Shown: in pieces, positions 20,082 to 24,174 of the stretch
Layout of the letters: each line of letters begins with the position of its first letter
Numbering within the stretch: position 1 is the first letter of the stretch
Assembly (NCBI GenBank): GCA_003427395.1
Contig: BFEA01000448.1
Span: 583,672 to 607,845 of the forward strand
Length of the DNA stretch: 24,174 bases
DNA from: Chara braunii
Taxonomy: Eukaryota; Streptophyta; Charophyceae; Charales; Characeae
Direction: 5' to 3'
The notes under the pieces: generated by a model
What the model was told of the DNA's origin: nothing
What the model saw: only the letters and a program-made list of their open reading frames with translations
Database searches by the model: none
Made by a program: the position numbers and the translations under genes

Positions 20082-20215
20082 TGGGCCTGACACAGTTAGT
20101 ATACCCATAAACTGTTGAAACACAGACCCGAGTTCAAATCCAGGTGCAGTCACATGAACACAATAAGATAATTCTGTTGAAACACAAACCCAAGTTCAAA
20201 TCCAGATGCAGTTAC
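20082..20215 (+). mobile_element. SINE copy with duplicated B-box segment
   Basis: An A-box-like TGACACAGTTAG (20,088-20,099) is followed after 32 nt by GTTCAAATCC (20,132-20,141), the spacing of a class I tRNA. A 42-bp segment containing the B box (20,112-20,153) is repeated at 20,174-20,215 with four differences. It belongs to the same family as the copy at 19,928, sharing ACTGTYGAAA and GAGTTCAAATC. Confidence 0.65.
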
Positions 20216-20217
20216 TT

Positions 20218-20311
20218 GGGCCGGTCAGCTCAATGATGATATCTTTTTCAGTTTTCCTTCCAGGAAAAAAGGGTGGTGACCTTGAGATATTATCATTGGA
20301 CTAGCCAGCCC
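20218..20311. repeat. Fold-back repeat, 27-bp arms
   Basis: The arm at 20,218-20,244 (GGGCCGGTCAG...) and the reverse complement of 20,285-20,311 match at 21 of 27 positions, around a 40-base loop. It begins right after the duplicated SINE segment. It could be a small fold-back element or the tail structure of the SINE. Confidence 0.6.
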
Positions 20312-20339
20312 AGGTAAATTCAATTGTCTAATCTGACAG

Positions 20340-20620
20340 TGACCTTATTGGAGCATGAGGCTGCACGCTGCCCCACAGGCCCCACAGGGGCTGGGTGGGC
20401 AACACCGGCCAGGGGACAGTCGGTAGCAGAGCGACCGAGCATCATCTGAGTGGCCAGCCTCCCCGATTACCCGTCCTACTGTGAACATCACCAGAAACTG
20501 TGGGGGGACCAATGGACTATCTGCAGGTGGTGTGGGCCAAGCATGCTCAGGAAGGTACACGAGTGTCGGGAATTGAACCCTTGACCTCCTGAACGCCACT
20601 AGCATGCCTTACCATCTGAG
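20340..20620 (-). mobile_element. tRNA-derived SINE, A box split by a 458-bp element
   Basis: On the minus strand, CTCAGATGGTAAGGC (20,620-20,606) is followed after 30 nt by the T-arm/B box GGGTTCAATTCCC (20,580-20,568). The 5' part of the A box lies across an inserted element: bases 21,079-21,092 read, on the minus strand, GGCCTAGCTCAG. Joining the two sides with one CTCAG gives TAGCTCAGATGG, a perfect fit to the A-box consensus TRGCNNAGYNGG. The body extends to about 20,340 and shows no clear poly(A). Confidence 0.75.
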
Positions 20621-21078
20621 GGCATATTCACACTAGCACGCATTTTCATAAAATAGTAAATTATAGGTGATTTTTTGGGTCACAAGGGCTACGTATTTTG
20701 CGTTTTCACGCAAATGGGCACGTAAATGTCAGTGGCCTGGACAGCCGCGGGGTAACGTATTTTGCGGGAAGCTCTGGAGGTCTCCGCAATTGCGTATTTC
20801 TTTTAGACCTGTTTCTTTCTGGAAACAAAAAAACGAATTCGACGTTTCGTGGGAAGCCCTCATAAGAAGGGAAAAAAAAACGGCAGAAAGGGATGGAATT
20901 TTTATGCATCGTGCTGTGTGACCCCTCGGCCCGTATAATCGCATTCGTAGAGAAGGTTGAGACTGTGTCGTTTCTGTTTTGTGTTGTATACAGGTGTGCT
21001 GTGTGACTGGTAAGTGCCGTAAAATCGCAAATTGGCTCACATATAATTTGCGATTGTACGTGCTAGTGTGAGTATGCC
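20621..21078. mobile_element. 458-bp inverted-repeat element (MITE-like)
   Basis: The left end GGCATATTCACACTAGCACG (20,621-20,640) and the reverse complement of the right end (21,059-21,078) match at 19 of 20 positions. After a gap the similarity resumes at AAATTATAGGTGA/AAATTATATGTGA. The direct repeat CTGAG flanks it (20,616-20,620 and 21,079-21,083). Inside are repeated short motifs: ACGTATTTTGCG at about 20,690 and 20,757, TTTGCG/CGCAAA hairpin arms near 20,697-20,714, and a roughly 36-bp diverged direct repeat beginning GTGCTGTGTGAC at 20,911 and about 20,996. No transposase frame is present, so it would be non-autonomous. It belongs to the same end family as the 97-bp element. Confidence 0.85.
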
Positions 21079-21092
21079 CTGAGCTAGGCCGC

Positions 21093-21146
21093 TAGGTAAT
21101 GATGACATCTCGAGGCCGTTAGGTAATGATGACATCTCGAGGCCGT
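21093..21146. repeat. Perfect 27-bp tandem duplication
   Basis: TAGGTAATGATGACATCTCG plus seven more bases (21,093-21,119) is repeated exactly at 21,120-21,146. A fragment of the unit end (AGGCCGC) precedes it at 21,086-21,092. It sits just outside the right target repeat of the 458-bp element. Confidence 0.95.
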
Positions 21147-21149
21147 CAG

Positions 21150-21230
21150 ATCTGGTCCCTATGTGGAAGGTACACGGATGAACTGTTGGAGTGCAGACCT
21201 AAGTTCGGATGGAACTAGACGAATGAATAC
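21150..21230 (+). mobile_element. Probable SINE fragment
   Basis: AACTGTTGGAGTGCAGACC and then TAAGTTCGGAT (about 21,180-21,210) resemble the anticodon-to-B-box part of the SINE copies at 19,950-19,978 and 20,111-20,141. No A box is left. The call is weak. Confidence 0.35.
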
Positions 21231-21234
21231 TTCT

Positions 21235-21945
21235 TAATTGCCTGGGGCCTGTCAGTCCGACGACGAAACATCGAGGAAGAAGGCCTCTAAGGAGTACTAT
21301 GTTCGTTTTTGGGTTTCTGCTGATGCGGGGGGCGAGACGTGCCCAGTTCACATGGACACGGCGTCAAACTGGACCGTGTTCATGCTGACTCAGCACAGTG
21401 CTGGCAATCGTCTGAAAAGGTCCCAGGACTCCAGGAGTCTTTTTTTTTTTAATTTTAGACTGGACCCGTTTGAATTCCTCTAGCTTTACTTCGAACGCGG
21501 TTGGAAAAGTCCTAGGGCCTCCTTGAGTCTCCTCCACTACTCAACATTCTACATGCATTTTCGGAGTGGTGCAGAAACTCGCCAGTTATCTGCTTTTCTG
21601 CATCTCTGCATAAAGAACATCCACATTCAGGAGTTTAACCCAATCCTCATTGCTAGTGGGACCTCGCCCCTGGGCTAACCACCGTAACAAATGAAGTGGA
21701 GGACTCCGAGGGAAAAGGGCAGGAAACAGCACACAAGCAGTCGGTCCCGCTCCCTTCACCGTCCTGGTCAAGTCCATACCCACCGCCGGATGGTCGCTAC
21801 CGTTGACTAGGGTCTGAGCAACTGACGCCAGATTGAATCGCACGGTCATTATTGTGGGGGGCGGGCGGGCGCTTGGGACGGCAGGGGGTCGCTACTTGCA
21901 GAGGCGGCACATGTGGCACGCCGCGATGCACCCAAGCAGGCAGTT
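21235..21945. other. No recognisable feature
   Basis: Overlapping open frames of up to about 87 codons on both strands without motifs. A T10 tract lies at 21,441-21,450. Nothing supports a gene. Confidence 0.5.
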
Positions 21946-21947
21946 TC

Positions 21948-22400
21948 TTTTTTTTTTTTTTTTTTTTTTTTTTGCTACCAAGAACAGCCCGAGTACATGC
22001 AAGAGGTGCTGGTAAGAGCAAACACCGCTAGCACGCTCAGGGAGGCTCCATCTATTGGTGGGGAGCAACACCTGCCGGAAATCGGGTCCAGCGTCCCTGT
22101 AAACATCCAGATTATCACGAACGTGCCACATGTCATAATCTTCATCCTAACCAATCGTAGTGGCAACACGAGAGCACGCACCATCCAACGCAATGAGCAG
22201 CATTGATTCCCCTCTTTCCGAGGGGATGAACCGCCCATCGCAATCTAAAAGCTTACACCCATTCTGAAACCCTCGTCTATGTCATACGAAGACCATAAAA
22301 CTCTACGAGAGGAAGGGATATTCAGAATAGAAAAATAGAAATTCAGTCGAAGCGATCCCGCTTCCGAAGTCAGCAGTGAACCACCTGAGCCGCCAGGTGG
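21948..22400 (-). mobile_element. SINE copy with tRNA-like head, conserved core and poly(A)
   Basis: On the minus strand an A-box-like CGGCTCAGGTGG (22,392-22,381) and a weak B box GCTTCGACT (22,353-22,345) form a degenerate tRNA-like head; the 27-nt spacing is a little short. The core at 22,098-22,052 matches the plus-strand copy at 19,620-19,666 at 45 of 47 positions. TTTGCTCTTACCAGCACC follows, and the element ends in 26 A (T26 on the plus strand, 21,948-21,973). Head, body and poly(A) in this order are the hallmark of a tRNA-derived SINE, mobilised by a LINE reverse transcriptase. Confidence 0.65.
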
Positions 22401-22414
22401 CATATTCATGCCAC

Positions 22415-22700
22415 ACAACCACTCGATATTAGTGCCCACGTGGCAGCACCTCCAACTTCCGGGAATCGCGAGTTATGTGTTGATACCAAACACCGGCAGT
22501 AAAATCCTGAGCGAAAAACCGCTACCAGCCAGACAAAGTCAAACCATTATTATGGTTGATCCCATCATCTCTCCCGAATTATCCGACAATCGATCGCACC
22601 TTCAGCAGTTAAGCCGAAACCTCACACGGAGAGACAAATCTTTATATTAGCTACCCGGCCGCCGCAATCCGCAAATCCACCGAAGGGTAAAGCCATGAAA
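22415..22700. other. No recognisable feature
   Basis: A short unique-looking stretch between the SINE and the 357-codon ORF. Open frames of up to 80 codons show no motif. Confidence 0.5.
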
Positions 22701-22707
22701 CCTGTCC

Positions 22708-23781
22708 CTATCCCACCCCTTCACGCCTCCCTCCCGCTTCCCACCTCCTCGTTTGGCCTTCCTGTTCGCAAAACAGTACGATCCCCCACCCCTCTCGCCC
22801 CCAACCCCAATCAAACCCCACAACAGGCCCGAAGGGAGGCAGAATGAAAGCCAAGCCAATCACACGCACTGGTCCCCGAATATCGGCGGCAATTTGGTTG
22901 TTGCTACTGATCAGATCGATACACGCTGCATCACACTTGTTGTTATTCTTGTCTTGGAGAGCGTCGTCGTTCCTGGCTGCATCTCCAACGATGAAGCTGC
23001 TGGCCCAGAAGCCATTCCCGAAATCTTCGTCATCGTTTTTATGAAAACCGCCAAACCCTTGTCCCTCCTCAAAGGTCTCGCGGCCGCCCAACTTCAGATC
23101 CACGAACTCCACGTAAAGGGGCTGCCCCTCTTCCAAGCCCCGTAGAGCATGACCCTGCGCAAACATCTCACGTTGCCAAACACAACCAGGATCATTCGAT
23201 GACGCCACCTCCATAGATGTTGTACTTAACAGCATAGCCGTTGTGGACTCTAACTGTGTAGCTATTGCTGATGCTGTTGTTACTTTTGATGATACTGTTG
23301 TTGTAGACGCTGTTAATGATGCAGTCACTGCGGTCGATGGCAGTGCCGCTAATATCAGTGATATTGATGATGTTATCAATGATCTTGATGCTGTCGATGC
23401 TGTCCGTGTCTCACTACCTGGCAAACCCCCTGCATGTCTCCTCGCTAGAAGGCCAGCAAGCATGTCTTTGACCTGCTGCAGCATCTCCACGCAGTCGTAG
23501 AAAACGGCGATCGCCCGCGCTCTGTCAATCGCATCCCGCTGTTGCAAAGAGATCAGCTCGTAAAGCTCATCATCCCAGCCGTCGTAGGTTTCCTCTCCCT
23601 CCAGCAGAACATCGTGTGGCAAATCTCCATTCACTTGACACAACGCTGCGAGCATCTCCTCCAACTGCTGTTTATAGGTCATCGCAGTAGAGAACGCGGA
23701 CACTTCCTCCTCATCCCGCAAGTCAAAAGGGGATCCCCGCAGGCCCCCTTGAAGCGAAGTCTCCATACCTTCCCCCCTCAT
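22708..23781 (-). CDS. 357-codon ORF, unknown function, possible host exon
   Basis: The longest open frame in the window and in its GC-richer part. An in-frame TGA lies 36 nt upstream of the first Met, so the start is plausible; Met6 and Met34 are alternatives. Residues about 34-114 are acidic and helix-prone (KQQLEEMLAALCQVNGDLPH, YDGWDDELYELISLQQRDAI, FYDCVEMLQQVKDMLAGLL). Residues 123-196 are a Ser/Thr/Ala-rich low-complexity stretch from repeated short codon words. Residues 210-265 are Gly- and acid-rich (YVEFVDLKLGG, FHKNDDEDFGNGF). The last 40 residues are Gly/Arg/Trp-rich and may be intron or untranslated sequence read through. No family was recognised. The opposite strand of the low-complexity part is also open, as expected for such sequence. 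Confidence 0.5.
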   Translation of the reverse strand: MRGEGMETSLQGGLRGSPFDLRDEEEVSAFSTAMTYKQQLEEMLAALCQVNGDLPHDVLLEGEETYDGWDDELYELISLQQRDAIDRARAIAVFYDCVEMLQQVKDMLAGLLARRHAGGLPGSETRTASTASRSLITSSISLILAALPSTAVTASLTASTTTVSSKVTTASAIATQLESTTAMLLSTTSMEVASSNDPGCVWQREMFAQGHALRGLEEGQPLYVEFVDLKLGGRETFEEGQGFGGFHKNDDEDFGNGFWASSFIVGDAARNDDALQDKNNNKCDAACIDLISSNNQIAADIRGPVRVIGLAFILPPFGPVVGFDWGWGREGWGIVLFCEQEGQTRRWEAGGRREGVG

Positions 23782-24174
23782 AGCTGATAGTAACGAAGCT
23801 GCTGCTGCTGATCGTCAACGTATCGGATTACTTCCACGGCTGGCGCTGCCCCTGTCCGCACGTCACGGGGCACCTGCGCCACCAACAGCGAGCGCCACGT
23901 GGCAAGAGGCCACGCGCGTCTGCTGGGCACGCCTATAGACCCAGCGCCCGGAACAACTCCCCCGGGCACTAGTCGTGCTGGGAGCCCGGGCCTTGCCGGA
24001 CTGGCAGCAACGGGTGCTGTGACGAACCACTTTCTGTAACGCGCGATTTTCTGCGCGGTTGCAACGAGGGGCCCTAAGCTGGGAAGGTTGGGCCAATTAC
24101 GGGAGATCGGGATCGGTGGAGAATTGCATCAGTGTCCTCGCTTTTTCGTCCTTTTTCGTCGCTTCTTTTTCGAA
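23782..24174 (-). promoter_or_regulatory. Upstream region of the 357-codon ORF
   Basis: GC-rich sequence that would hold the promoter or 5' leader if the ORF is a gene. A short CTG/CAG run (23,799-23,811) precedes the ORF. At the window edge CTTTTTCGTC is repeated exactly in tandem (24,141-24,160), followed by a related CTTCTTTTTCG. No TATA box was identified. Confidence 0.3.

Noticed and set aside
19928-20620. Functional tRNA genes
   Set aside because: A and B boxes are present, but acceptor and anticodon stems do not close and the sequences run into SINE bodies.
22753-23500. Plus-strand ORFs opposite the 357-codon frame, including a Val/Asp-rich one
   Set aside because: Antisense of low-complexity Ser/Thr-rich coding sequence; no motif and shorter than the minus frame.

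Overview
The window is non-genic, repeat-dominated DNA from a large eukaryotic genome. The signs are long dinucleotide tracts, a decayed Ty3/gypsy retrotransposon, several tRNA-derived SINE relics, short inverted-repeat elements, a minisatellite, and no bacterial gene organisation. The lineage cannot be fixed from sequence alone. The reverse transcriptase/RNase H fragments look to me like Ty3/gypsy types of algae, plants or fungi. The SINE heads only say 'large eukaryotic genome'. A charophyte alga or another plant-lineage genome is a guess.

Layout. 1-1,560: a (GA)n tract, then unassigned sequence with small hairpins. About 1,590-6,560: a minus-strand Ty3/gypsy relic, read from high to low coordinates as gag, CCHC zinc knuckle, protease, reverse transcriptase, RNase H. 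It is broken by stops and frameshifts, and no integrase is visible. About 6,620-8,230: four degenerate copies of an unrecognised protein repeat, on the same strand just upstream of gag and about 415-485 bp apart. 8,400-8,466: three consecutive hairpins. 8,500-13,100: almost nothing interpretable apart from one doubtful ORF and an (ATT)13 tract. 13,138-15,300: an 80-bp CT tract, an unrecognised minus-strand ORF and GC-rich sequence with hairpins. 15,840-17,190: an AT-rich repeat with a unit of about 95-125 bp, a tRNA-like SINE head and a nine-copy 66-67-bp minisatellite. 18,849-19,262: an orphan minus-strand ORF.

19,480-22,415 is the most interesting part. It holds several SINE relics with A- and B-box-like motifs and two short inverted-repeat elements of 97 and 458 bp. 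Both elements start GGCATA and end TATGCC. Each is flanked by a five-base direct repeat, CTCAG on one strand or CTGAG on the other, that lies inside the A box of a tRNA-like SINE head. A third, partial element end abuts the same pentamer. This suggests a transposon family that targets the tRNA A box. Two SINE copies in opposite orientation share a 47-bp core with two mismatches, while the sequence around it is diverged.

22,708-24,174 is GC-richer and holds the only long uninterrupted ORF, 357 codons on the minus strand. It is probably a host exon or gene of unknown function. Apart from this ORF I see no intact gene.
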